64,000 bases of DNA from Megascapheus bottae (GCA_024803745.1 JANJXV010000006.1:41285501-41349500); one strand, 5' to 3'. Numbered from the stretch's first letter, positions 11,476-20,222 are shown. Notes: generated by a model not told the origin, from the letters alone. Numbers and translations: made by a program.

Positions 11476-11556
11476 ATTAGAAACTGGCTCAGTGTTTCAG
11501 GAGCTTTAGGGGAAGAAGCTCAGCAGAACTCCCCAAAGAGCTTAAACAACACAATT

Positions 11557-11646
11557 CTAGCTGGGTACAGTAGCACTTACTTATAATCTCAGTCCTTAGG
11601 AAATGGAAAACACATGAGTTTAAGGCTAAATTGGGCTTCAGAATTA
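11557..11646 (+). repeat. B1-like head fragment
   Basis: AGCTGGGTACAGTAGCACTT and ATAATCTCAGTCCTTAGG; right half missing. Confidence 0.6.
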
Positions 11647-11812
11647 CTTGCTCTGTCTTCTTGGAAAGAAATACTTAACTCTTCCAAGAAAATCATAGAG
11701 GATTTTTACAAAATGGAGTCTTGAAGACTTGAATGCAATTGCTTGTTGATTTTCTTCCTACATTGGCCATGAGACTATGTCTAAAAAATAATAAATAAAA
11801 AAATAAATTTTG

Positions 11813-12047
11813 CAGCTGGGCACCGGTGGCTCACGCATGTAACCCTAGCTACTCAGGAGGCCAAGATTTGGGGATCATGGTTCAAAGCCAGCCTGGGCAC
11901 AAAAAGTCTATGAGACTCTTATCACCAATTAACCATCAGAAAATAGGAAGTGGTGCCGTGGCTCAAGTGCTAAAGCATTAGCTTTGAGCTGAAGAGCGCA
12001 AGGACAACACCCAGGCCCAGAGTTCAAGCCCCACAGCTGGAAAAAAA
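11813..12047 (+). repeat. Family B SINE
   Basis: GCAGCTGGGCACCGGTGGCTC through TTCAAGCCCCACAGCTGG plus AATAAT tail. Confidence 0.9.
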
Positions 12048-12829
12048 TAATAATATTATAGTGGACACTTCTTTTAAAAATCTTGTCTATAAATAAGTAA
12101 ATAAATAAATTTCACACTCCTGCTCTACTCTCCCTAACTACACCCTCCATATTGTCTTAGCTTCAGAAAAGGGTAGAGGAATAGGGATGTACCATGTACT
12201 GGAGAGCTCATAGCTCTCCAGAGGCTGGCTCTAGGTGAGAAGTGCAATAACCCTGATTATTGTGAAAGGGGGAATGAGGTGTGAAAAGTCAGGTCATAGC
12301 TTTCGTACCTCATCTCCAGTGAGAACTGCTGCTCTAGTCCACTGTTCTATGCCTCGTAACCTTCTCCAGATCTTCAGCTTCTTGTCAACAATCAGAGCCC
12401 AAGTTTTTCAGCCATCCTCAGATAGCCTCTGAGCCCTACTTGTGTCAACTTTTCTCATTAAAACTTTCTTAATCTTTAACATTCTTTCCCCCTACCTCAG
12501 GGACCTTTAATCATTAAACATACTGAAGTATTCTATTTGAAGAAGAGGTCTACCATTAACAAAATGGGAAGGCAAGGTCACTTCTAACAAGCCACTTAAG
12601 GTTAAATGTCGATAGCAATAGTATAGAACAAGAATTCACACCATCAACTCCAAATCGAGGCCCCCCAGGCAAAATTATTGGATAAAACTTCCTCCTCCAC
12701 AGATTCCGGGTGATCAACTCCTTACATCATTTTTCATTGCCTTCTTGTGTCATTAAACAAGAAAGGAGAGCTTCTACAATCTAATCTAGGGGAGCAATAG
12801 GGGAGAAGAACACAGGAAAGCATCTGTTG
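12048..12829. other. Intergenic, nothing recognised
   Basis: No SINE, gene or simple repeat apart from short AAATAAAT runs. Confidence 0.5.
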
Positions 12830-12900
12830 CTAGCCTTGAGCAAAAGAAGCTCAGGGACAGAGTCCAGACCCCCAGTTTAAGATCCAGTACTGACAAGAAA
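12830..12900 (+). repeat. SINE right-half fragment
   Basis: TAGCCTTGAGCAAAAGAAGC, CAGGGACAG and (CAAAA)n tail: a 5'-truncated A/B right half. Last SINE before the CARTPT interval. Confidence 0.7.
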
Positions 12901-12949
12901 ACAAAACAAAACAAAATACCAAACAAAAAATCAATGCATATTTATTAAC

Positions 12950-13770
12950 AAGCCAGTTGTTATGACAAAGTTCTCATTTTTCATTTTTTTTAATCTTTTG
13001 TTGACTTGTAATGCTGAAGCTCTCCGAAGAAGCCACCTCTATGTTAAAGACCTTTCAGACTGACCTCTGAGGAGTAGATCATCATCATTGTGGGTGAAAT
13101 GATGAATGCCTAAACCCCAGATCATTTTGGCTACCTTTGGCTCTTTAGAAAAATACCCCCCTTTATTTTTTTTCTAATTGGAGAATCTTAATGAAATTTC
13201 TACTGCATAATAGAGGAATACGCTCCTCTATCTGTTGTGCATAGAGCAGCGGCTGCAGCACTGCTTTATGCAAATATAGCCCTTCGCATTAACTTTCAAC
13301 CTTTGTATCTAACCTACCATTCTCATATCTGTTAGGGAATTTTTAGAATGTGCTGCTATGCTTAGAACACCCCTAGCAGCCACCAACCTCTAAAGCCAAG
13401 ACTACTATGTGAGAGCACTGAAACCCAGGGAAAATATTTTCCTGCTTAGCTGCTTATCTAAGTGAGGCCCGATGATAGATCTGTCAAGTGTACTGACTTA
13501 AGATGTTCTTGTTCTGTGGCTGTAAAAGCTCATAGAACCTCTCCACGTCACAGCACATCATTCAAATTAACTTGAATCCATGTTTCCCAAGGCCCTGACC
13601 ACTCTTAATTTGGCTAAAAATAAATAATTTGTTTCCTTTGAAACAATTTTATTATTTTACATTGATGGAGCTTACTGTTAAACTTGAGTCTAGCTAGGGA
13701 TTTGAATAAACAAAATCGTATTACTTCAGATTTAATTATCTCCTCTTTCTCTTGTTTTATCTCCTTTTTA
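12950..13770. other. Repeat-poor DNA downstream of CARTPT
   Basis: AT-rich and free of recognisable SINEs. Includes a perfect octamer ATGCAAAT at 13,269-13,276 and homeobox-type TAATTT/ATTAA motifs. Possibly regulatory (inference only). Confidence 0.4.
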
Positions 13771-13771
13771 T

Positions 13772-13774
<3 letters not shown>

Positions 13775-13816
<42 letters not shown>
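13775..13816 (+). repeat. (AC)n microsatellite
   Basis: About 21 units, 0.2 kb past the CARTPT poly(A) site. Confidence 0.97.
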
Positions 13817-13818
<2 letters not shown>

Positions 13819-14019
13819 CACACACTACGACAGTCAAGGAAAAATAGAGTTTACCAATGAAATGTGACTAACTCCTAATTAACTCAGAATCAAAACTCCT
13901 TGGAGCTAAGGTGTTACACTCCCAATAGACAATTATTTTTGAAACATTTCTCTTTGAAAACAACAGCATGATTAATCTCTATGCCTACTTAAGCTCCTTT
14001 GTGTAGAAACAACAATACA

Positions 14020-14461
14020 CTCTGAGCAATTATTAAAAACACTTTATTCCGTGTCATGTGCACATGCTTCAGCTCGAGCTGCTTAGAGTGACTTCCTTCT
14101 TCCAGGGTGTGGTTGTTATCTACCAAGACTACCTAGACCTAAGTTTCATTCTGCCATGCCACATACAAAAACACAATTTTCGAAGCACAGTTCCCCTTCT
14201 TTTACCCAAAGGCAGGGGAGTGTTTGTCAGACAATTAAAACGAGAAAGGAATACTTTGCACGCAAAACCACCACCGTACAAGGCAGGATCTTCACACAGC
14301 AACATCAAAGGTGTTCTTTTTATTTTTGATACAGTGGGGAAAAGAGCCCCTTCTTTACTGGTGCTAAAGCCAAACTCCAGGGACAAAGGGTGTGGGTCCT
14401 CTAGGGAAAGTGTGGGGGTGAGGGGGGAGAAGGGGAATGCCAGGAGGCGACAGCCGGCTCT
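14020..14461 (-). other. CARTPT: CARTPT 3' UTR
   Basis: About 440 bases between the TGA and the first AATAAA on the minus strand. It is free of SINEs and simple repeats. The length agrees with the compact human CARTPT mRNA of about 0.9 kb. The exact cleavage point is inferred at about 14,020-14,030. Confidence 0.75.
14043..14048 (-). terminator. CARTPT: CARTPT poly(A) signal AATAAA
   Basis: The plus strand reads TTTATT within ACACTTTATTCCGTG, so the minus strand has CGGAATAAAGTG. It is the first canonical hexamer in a sensible position about 415 bases after the CARTPT stop. Confidence 0.8.
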
Positions 14462-14569
14462 TCACAAGCACTTCAACAGGAAGGAGTTGCAAGAGGTGGC
14501 CCGGGGACAGTCACACAGCTTGCCGATCCTCGCTCCTTTCCGCACTGCGCACTGCTCTCCCGCATCACA
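14462..14569 (-). CDS. CARTPT: CARTPT exon 3 coding part
   Basis: 35 codons plus TGA (complement of 14462-14464), with acceptor CAG at 14570-14572. It encodes the cysteine-rich domain from CDAGEQC to SFLLKCL with all six cysteines. The loop reads CPRATSC, whereas the usual mammalian sequence is CPRGTSC. Confidence 0.98.
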   Translation of the reverse strand, partial: CDAGEQCAVRKGARIGKLCDCPRATSCNSFLLKCL

Positions 14570-14916
14570 CTGGAATCAGCACACCGGGTGGTCAGCGCGT
14601 CCCCGGGGCCCTTCTCCCCCGTCAACACACTCACTGTCACCACGGGTCTAAGTGTAGTCAGACCTGAAACACCGACTCAGAGACACGTTTATTAACAACG
14701 AGTTTTAAGTTCTCCTGCCTTTTTTATATATATAAAAAAAAGAAATGGAAAAGCCCCCTTCTCACTTTCTTCCATCTTAGGGAAGGCTCCTAGTTCCTTG
14801 GCTTGTTTCCTTGCTTAAGCAAAGGGAACAAGAAATAAGCAACACACCTCTACTTCCTCATAACCTTTGCAACCAACCTGCTTTCCCTCTTTCTCAGCCC
14901 AGGAAGGGAGATGGAA

Positions 14917-14968
<52 letters not shown>

Positions 14969-15813
14969 TGTTTTACCAGTTGTCTAAGGAATTTTTTCTA
15001 CGTATCTATGTTATTTTACTTTTTATTAATTGTATTTTATAGTCGGGATAATGTCTGTTTTATTTTTAACCCTGATTTCTTTTTCGATCCCAGGACTTAA
15101 GAACCTGTCTCCTGGATGTGTTCCAGGAGACAGGAAGGAACGAGGGGAGGGAGGACTGAGTGGAGTCGAGGGCTCTTCCACTCAGAAGTCTATCCTCTGA
15201 AACACAGCCCACGGCGCACGGGATGGCCGCGGGCACCGCCCGTCCATCCTAGCGCCCTGTGCACCCGAGTCCTCGGAGACTAGGGGGCGAGGGGGCGCGG
15301 GGGGGCGGGGAAGGGGGTCCCCGAAGCCTCACCATGGGCACCTGGCCGTACTTCTTCTCGTAGATGGGAATGCGTTTACTCTTGAGCTTCTTCAAGACTT
15401 CCTGCAGCGCTTCGATCTGCAAGACAACCCGCGCCCGCGCGCCGGGACCCGAAGTGGAGCCTTGGCCGGGAGCCGAGCGCAGGTGTTCCCTCGCCGCCCG
15501 GGGGACCGGGAGCCCGGGACGCGCTCACTCCGCGGCGGCGCTCCCGGACCAGGGCGGGGGACCGCGGAGTGGAGCGCCCCGCCGCTCGGGAGGACCACGG
15601 GGACGGGGCTGGGGCTGCGGGGCCGCGCGGGGCGAGGGCGATACTGACCAGCTCCTTCTCGTGGGAGGCGTCGTCCACCGCCGAGTAGAGGTCCAGGGCG
15701 CGGGGCTGCAGCTCGGCGTCCTCCTGGGCCCGGGCGCCCAGCAGGGGTAGCAGCAGCAGCAGCAGCAGGGCGGCGCCCAGGACGGGCCGCAGCCGCGGGC
15801 GGGCGCTCTCCAT
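14462..15813 (-). CDS. CARTPT: CARTPT, cocaine- and amphetamine-regulated transcript prepropeptide (complete, 3 exons)
   Basis: Join of 15649-15813, 15333-15416 and 14462-14569, all phase 0, giving 118 residues. CART is a secreted neuropeptide of hypothalamus, gut and endocrine cells that suppresses feeding. Residues 1-29 form a signal peptide with a Leu run, cleaved after GARA so that the mature chain starts QEDAELQ (89 residues, the usual short-form length). Prohormone convertase sites are visible as KSKR (67-70) and KK (76-77), which release the two known bioactive C-terminal peptides. Six cysteines (84, 90, 102, 104, 110, 117) form the family's three-disulfide fold. All introns have GT-AG ends. 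Oddities: signal peptide two residues longer than human (118 vs 116), Ile-to-Leu in RALDLYS, and Ala-107 where other mammals have Gly. Identity is near certain from exon-by-exon agreement with mammalian CART. Confidence 0.98.
14570..15332 (-). other. CARTPT: CARTPT intron 2
   Basis: A 763-base GT-AG intron (donor GTGAGG, acceptor ATTCCAG). It holds a (GT)n run at 14922-14967 on the plus strand and a TATATATATA stretch near 14727. Its 5' end lies in the CpG island. No SINE is inserted. Confidence 0.95.
14922..14967 (+). repeat. (GT)n microsatellite in CARTPT intron 2
   Basis: About 23 GT units preceded by GCGCACGTG. Confidence 0.97.
15333..15416 (-). CDS. CARTPT: CARTPT exon 2
   Basis: 28 codons from IEALQEV to KKYGQVPM, with acceptor CAG at 15417-15419 and donor GTGAGG at 15327-15332. 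It contains both dibasic processing sites (KSKR, EKK). Size and phase equal those of human exon 2. Confidence 0.98.
15417..15648 (-). other. CARTPT: CARTPT intron 1
   Basis: A 232-base, very GC-rich intron (donor GTCAGT, acceptor TTGCAG). The 39 bases before exon 2 would read on in frame, but there is no AG at the point where the rat/mouse long isoform splices (see findings). Confidence 0.95.
15649..15813 (-). CDS. CARTPT: CARTPT exon 1 coding part
   Basis: 55 codons from the ATG (complement of 15811-15813) to HEKEL. The donor GTCAGT lies at 15643-15648. It carries the signal peptide and the N-terminal mature region ([20 protein letters not shown]). The start is fixed by homology and by lying about 65 bases downstream of a TATA box. 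The Leu run is six CTG codons plus CTA (15748-15768). Confidence 0.98.
15748..15768 (-). repeat. CARTPT: CTG codon repeat in the CARTPT signal peptide
   Basis: Six CTG codons and CTA encode seven consecutive Leu; human has LLLML at this place. Confidence 0.95.
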
Positions 15814-15878
15814 GGTGCTGAAAGTCCGCGTTGCCTGCCAGCCGCCGGCCTGCGGGGGGGGCCCCCCGCGCTCCCGCC

Positions 15879-15885
15879 TTTTATA
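15879..15885 (-). promoter_or_regulatory. CARTPT: CARTPT TATA box
   Basis: The minus strand reads CCCTATAAAAGGCGGG, a consensus TATA box 66 bases upstream of the ATG. It implies a start site near 15,850 and a 5' UTR of about 35-40 bases. Known mammalian CARTPT promoters also use a TATA box. Confidence 0.9.
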
Positions 15886-15965
15886 GGGAGCGGGGAGGAG
15901 GGAGGGGGCGAGGAAGGGAGGGGGCGTGGAGGAGGGCCCGGGTCAGCCGTCTGTAGGCAGCCGCT

Positions 15966-15973
15966 TGACGTCA
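15966..15973 (-). promoter_or_regulatory. CARTPT: CRE (TGACGTCA) of the CARTPT promoter
   Basis: A perfect palindromic cAMP response element about 81 bases upstream of the TATA box. A CREB-responsive proximal CRE is an established element of rodent and human CART promoters, linking transcription to cAMP/PKA signalling. Confidence 0.92.
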
Positions 15974-16439
15974 ATGCCCGCCGGGCTCCGGGGCCCGGGA
16001 ACGAGGCTCTGCGCACGGCTGGGCGAGGGCGCGGAGGACGAGACCCCCGCCGCCCGCCCGAGGCCGTCAGCCCCGCGGGGAGGGGCGCTCCTCCGGGGGG
16101 AGGGCCGAGGGGGGACGCGAGGGGGAGCGGCAGTGCCCAGGAAATGGAAAACGCCTTCGGGGCAGCGCTCAGGCTGAAGCGTGGCCTCCCTTCACTTCGC
16201 AGGGGTGGAAGCTTCGAGATCCGCCGGCGCCGGCCCTGCGCGGCCCCGGGGCTGGCAGCGAGGTGGGGAGGGTTCCCCAGAGGCACGTTTGCTGAGCACC
16301 TTCCCGGGCATTCGGTGGGGACCGAGGAGGCAAACATGGGTACTGTCCCCGTCGTGGGTTCTTGGATGGGAGCTGCGGGATGGTAATGAAGAGGGGGGGG
16401 GAGTAAACCCGTGGTTCTAGAACGCAGTGAAGGTGGGTT

Positions 16440-16557
16440 GGTTCTGGACATGCGGAGAACTGGACTCTGGTCCCGCTTCTGGCTCCACCACTCACCAGCT
16501 ATGGGACTTCGATCAGAAGTAATAACCTCGGTTTTTCTTCTGTAAAACCTGAGATTG
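16440..16557 (+). repeat. MIR fragment upstream of CARTPT
   Basis: Order typical of MIR: GGACTCTGGTCCCGCTTC, GGCTCCACCACTCACCAGCT, ATGGGACTTCGATCA, CCTCGGTTTTTCTTCTGTAA. An ID element is inserted just behind it. Confidence 0.75.
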
Positions 16558-16573
16558 AAAAGATGTAAGCAGG

Positions 16574-16670
16574 CTGGGGATATGCCTCAGTGGTGAGCAC
16601 ATGCCTTGCATGGATGAGGTCCTGGGTTCAATTCCTCTGTACCACAAAAACAAAAAAAAAAAATACTAGC
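16574..16670 (+). repeat. ID element (monomer) with perfect 16-base duplication
   Basis: GGGGATATGCCTCAGTGGT, GGTTCAATTCC box B-like, A-rich tail. Flanked by AAAAGATGTAAGCAGG at 16558-16573 and 16671-16686. Not a tRNA gene: no anticodon arm and no acceptor pairing. Confidence 0.92.
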
Positions 16671-16686
16671 AAAAGATGTAAGCAGG

Positions 16687-16884
16687 TTACTAGTGTCTGT
16701 AATCCTAGTTACTTGGGAGGCTGAGATAGAGAAAATTGTGGTTCCAAGTAAGCCCAAGCAGAAAAGCCTAGAAGACTTCATCTTTAATTAACCAGAAAAA
16801 TGCAAGACTGGAGACATGGTTGAAGTGACAGAGCTAGCCATGAGCTCTTAGAGGAAAAGGCCCTGAATTCAAGCCCAAGTACTG

Positions 16885-16926
<42 letters not shown>
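16687..16926 (+). repeat. Family B SINE with (CA)n tail
   Basis: Body to CCCAAGTACTGGTA then (CA)n 16886-16926. Confidence 0.85.
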
Positions 16927-16928
<2 letters not shown>

Positions 16929-17059
16929 ATCTCAAGGTCAACAAGAAGCTGATTTAGAGATTGAGATTATAAAACCCTTGGCCCCTTAGCATAACAAACT
17001 GTATGTTATATCCCAGCTTTTCCTTGGATAATTTTACCATCCACAGAATTCCAGCTTGT

Positions 17060-17284
17060 TGTTATAGTTGTTGGTTGTGGGGCCTGAATTTGAGCCTGGG
17101 AGTAGTGTCTAAGCTATTTTTCCTTAATGTTAGAGCTCTACCACTTTAAGCCACAGCTCCATTTCCAGTTTTCTGGTGATTAAATGGAGATGAGAGTTTC
17201 ATGGACTTTCCAGTCTGAGCTGAACTTCAGCTCTCAGCCTCCTGAGTAGCTAGGACTACAGGCATGAACCACCAGCACGTGGCT
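17060..17284 (-). repeat. Family B SINE
   Basis: GTTGGTTGTGGGGCCTGAATT to ACAGGCATGAACCACCAGC; diverged. Confidence 0.85.
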
Positions 17285-17361
17285 TGATGCCTGCATCCCA
17301 CTCTTTCCCATGACCTACCACTCTAGATTCCTCTATTCTGGTATCATGAGCATTCTTTTCC

Positions 17362-17652
17362 TTTTTTTTTTTGGTGGGTCATGGGGCTTGAACTCTTGGC
17401 CTGGGTGCTGTCCCTGAACTCTTCAGCTCAAGGCTATTGCCCTACCCCTGGGCCTGGGCATTGTCCTTAAGCTCTTCAGCTCAAGGCTACCACCATGCCC
17501 CTTGAGCAACAGCGCCACTTCTGGTTTTCTAGTAGTTAACCGGAGATAAGAGTCTCACCAACTTTAGCGCCCAGGCTGGCTTTGTACCGAGATCCTCAAA
17601 TCTCAGCCTCCTGAGTAGTTAGGATACAGACGTCAGCCATCTCGCCCAGCTT
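17362..17652 (-). repeat. Family B SINE with internal duplication, copy 1
   Basis: The segment GGCCTGGG..TGTCC..CTCTTCAGCTCAAGGCTA occurs twice (about 17,398-17,436 and 17,450-17,490), joined by CCCTACCCCTGGGCC. Confidence 0.88.
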
Positions 17653-18098
17653 TTTTATCTTTTAGTAGGCTAATTTCAATACTATTTTTGGTGCCTGAGC
17701 ACTTAGTTTACCTGGGAATGTCTTCCTGCATCTCTAAATGGCTCACTGCTGCTTGTCCCTTAAGTCTGAACTTCAGTCTATGACTACTCAATCTACAGTA
17801 TTTACTGATTGATTCTCCCATAAATAAATTGCAATTTGGGTCAGATAGCTAGTGTATAACATGCATCTGGTTACTTCAATTATAGAGTGCATTGTGAAGC
17901 CAAGGAATAATATTTCTTCTAATAAATAGTACACATATTAGCAGCATCAAAATACTTTCTCCAGCTTGAAAGTATATCTAGCATCTCTGCCTTTTCATCG
18001 ACCTTTTGATTCAGAACCAAACCTCACTGACGTCATATTTTCCTGTTTAAAGCTTATACAGGTCTGTTGGCACTTGCTGAGTAACTCACTTTAAAAGT
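17653..18098. other. Intergenic, nothing recognised
   Basis: Unique-looking, AT-rich. Confidence 0.5.
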
Positions 18099-18109
18099 TG
18101 TCTACTTCA

Positions 18110-18582
18110 TAAGCCAGACTCAAAGGAACATAGGCCCAATAGTCTCCCTCATTTGTCATAATCAGTAGAAACCCTGGGCTCTCCTAGCAGAGATTTTCAA
18201 TAGAGCAAAACCTAGATACATAAAGCCATACAGTATGACGCTAAATGAAAGGACCTCTAGAATATAAAAACAAAAGCCATATAATGAGTGATTGTTGTCC
18301 TTAATGTACTATGTAAGCTCTCATCTCTTTTGCTGGCCCTTGGTTATCTCATATTGTTACAGTATCTCACTTTGTTATCTGATATATTGGATATATTTGT
18401 ATTTGGTTATTTGTAATAGGATAGGGAAGGGGGGAAAACAAGATGAGGGGTGGGGGTGGGGGAAGGGAAATGAGGACCAAGACATGAGAAAGGGTATCAA
18501 TGTATGTGAAATAATGCACCTTCTATCTGGTGAATATAATGTAACCTGTCTATTAATTACAATAAAAATATATGAAAAAACG
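18110..18582 (+). mobile_element. L1-like 3' end, family X, copy 1 (5'-truncated)
   Basis: About 470 bases between direct repeats TGTCTACTTCA (18099-18109, 18583-18593). Contains CTCAAAGGAACATAGG, a G-rich purine tract (GGGGTGGGGGTGGGGGAAGG) as in L1 3' UTRs, CATGAGAAAGGGTATCAATG, and ends AATAAAAATATATGAAAAAA. The 3' 200 bases match 20,004-20,207. Confidence 0.75.
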
Positions 18583-18895
18583 TGTCTACTTCAGAGTAAA
18601 AGTATACAGATACCTTCATTTCACCCCTCCATCCACTGAGGATATTCCCATTGTAACACTTCGCAGTTGTATTCCCAGACATGAGTACTAGCTTTCCTTT
18701 TGTGTCGCTTACAAGTTCAAGACCTGCTGGGGCTGAGCTGGCATATCATGCTTATGTGTGAAGTACACCACCTTTAGCAGAGGCGTTCAGAATAGGACTC
18801 CTGGATAATACTGTAAAACAAGCGAGGAGCTTGTCATGAGCACACTGTAGGCCTTCTTCCTCTGGAGCAGAAAGACTATGTAATATGTTCAGAAG

Positions 18896-18988
18896 AGAGC
18901 TGGGATGTAGCTCAGTGGCAAAGCATTTGTCTCGCAAGTGTGACATACTGGGTTCAATCCTCAGTACCACAACTAAAGAAAAAAAATT
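18896..18988 (+). repeat. ID-like element
   Basis: AGCTGGGATGTAGCTCAGTGG, GGTTCAATCCTCAGTACCAC and A-rich tail. Confidence 0.85.
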
Positions 18989-19106
18989 AGAAGAAGCAGA
19001 TGCAGTAAAGAATAGTCCATCTTCTTCCTCAAAACAATTTAAATGACTTATGACTAGAGAAGAAACAAAAGAGACAGTTGTTACATCCTCATCAGTTGCT
19101 GTTGCT

Positions 19107-19345
19107 GTTTTTGGTGCTGGCACTGAGGTATGAACTCAGGGCCCAGGTACTATACTTTTATTTATTCGCTCAAGGCTGATGATGCTCTACCCACCTGAGT
19201 CATAGCTCCACCTCCAATTTTATGGTGGTTAACTGGAGATCAGAGTTTCATGGACGTTCCTGCCCACGTGGGCTTCAAACCAGGATCCTTAGATCTCAGC
19301 CTCCTGAGTAGCTAGGATTACAGGAATGAACCACAGGCACCTGGC
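19107..19345 (-). repeat. Family B SINE
   Basis: GGTGCTGGCACTGAGGTATG to AGGAATGAACCACAGGCACC; diverged. Confidence 0.82.
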
Positions 19346-19747
19346 TGACTCTTGCTACTTTGTAATATCTCTGCAGGGTCCCACTTTTGATATATATATC
19401 CTGAGCTGTAAATGAGAAATCATTATTGGGAATTTGATCACTATTTATTATCTCAGATATAGAAAAACAGGTCACTTTACAAAAGAAAAGCAACAGCTAG
19501 TCTATGTCTATAGTGATTGACTGTGTGCAAACCTCTCTTAACCCCTCCTCCCAAGACAGAGCAGGCACTATAGCTATTCTTTGAAGCAGTTCAAGTAGAG
19601 AAATCTCATCAGCAGAGGAAGAAGAAACCAGTTTCATGAGGCCTACTTAGGACTTACTGCAATCTCAGAGGAAAATTTAAAAGTTTTAGAAAACCTTATC
19701 TTGTGTCTATCTCTATCTTGTGAAAGGTATTGAACTTTTCACTACAA
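19346..19747. other. Intergenic, nothing recognised
   Basis: No gene or clear repeat. Confidence 0.5.
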
Positions 19748-19759
19748 AAATAACACATT

Positions 19760-19988
19760 TGCCAGATGCAATGCCTCACTCCTGTAATCCTAGCTACTCA
19801 GGAGGCTGAGATCTGAGGATCAAGGCTCAAAGCCAGCTGGGGCACAGAACCTGAGACTCTTATCTTCAATTAACCTCTAGAAAATGGGAAATAGGGCTTG
19901 GCTTAAGGGTAGGGTGGTAGCCTTGAGCTGAAGAGCTCAGGGACAGCGCCCAGGCTGAATTCAAGCTCCATGACCCACAAAAATAAAT
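19760..19988 (+). repeat. Family B SINE sharing a target site with a family X element
   Basis: Flanked by AAATAACACATT (19748-19759 and 19989-20000). The downstream copy is the left duplication of the adjoining X element. Confidence 0.9.
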
Positions 19989-20003
19989 AAATAACACATT
20001 CAT

Positions 20004-20207
20004 ATTTTATATATGCTTAATTGGTTATTTGAAATAGGAGAGGGAAGGGGGGAAATCAAGTTGTGCAGGGGGAGAGGGGAGGGAAATGGGGACCATGACA
20101 TGAGAAAGGGTATCAATATGTGTGAAGTAATGTACCTTCTATCTGATGAATATAATGTAACCCTTCTATTAATTAAAATAAAAAATATATGAAAAAAATT
20201 AAAAAAT
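20004..20207 (+). mobile_element. L1-like 3' end, family X, copy 2
   Basis: 204 bases beginning ATTTTATATATGCTTAATTG, with purine tract, CATGAGAAAGGGTATCAATA and an A-rich end. Flanked by AAATAACACATTCAT (19989-20003, 20208-20222). Confidence 0.8.
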
Positions 20208-20222
20208 AAATAACACATTCAT

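Larger units (their letters stand above)
15180..16330. promoter_or_regulatory. CpG island over CARTPT promoter, exons 1-2 and intron 1
   Basis: About 1.15 kb of dense CG dinucleotides and G/C runs (GC-box-like GGGGCGGGG near 15,303) in an otherwise AT-rich window. It spans intron 2's 5' end through about 470 bases upstream of the start site. Long open frames here on both strands are composition artefacts. Borders are judged by eye. Confidence 0.9.

Noticed and set aside
14058..14651. 197-codon plus-strand open frame antisense to CARTPT exon 3
   Set aside because: Shadow of the CARTPT 3' UTR and exon 3; no family signal.
15525..16495. Long open frames on both strands over the CpG island (up to 308 codons)
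   Set aside because: GC-rich composition suppresses stop codons. The only frame with homology and splice sites is CARTPT; the 308-codon frame overlaps it out of phase.
16574..16645. ID element head as a tRNA gene
   Set aside because: Box-like words exist but there is no complete cloverleaf, no acceptor pairing and an A-rich tail with target duplications. The same applies to all family A heads.
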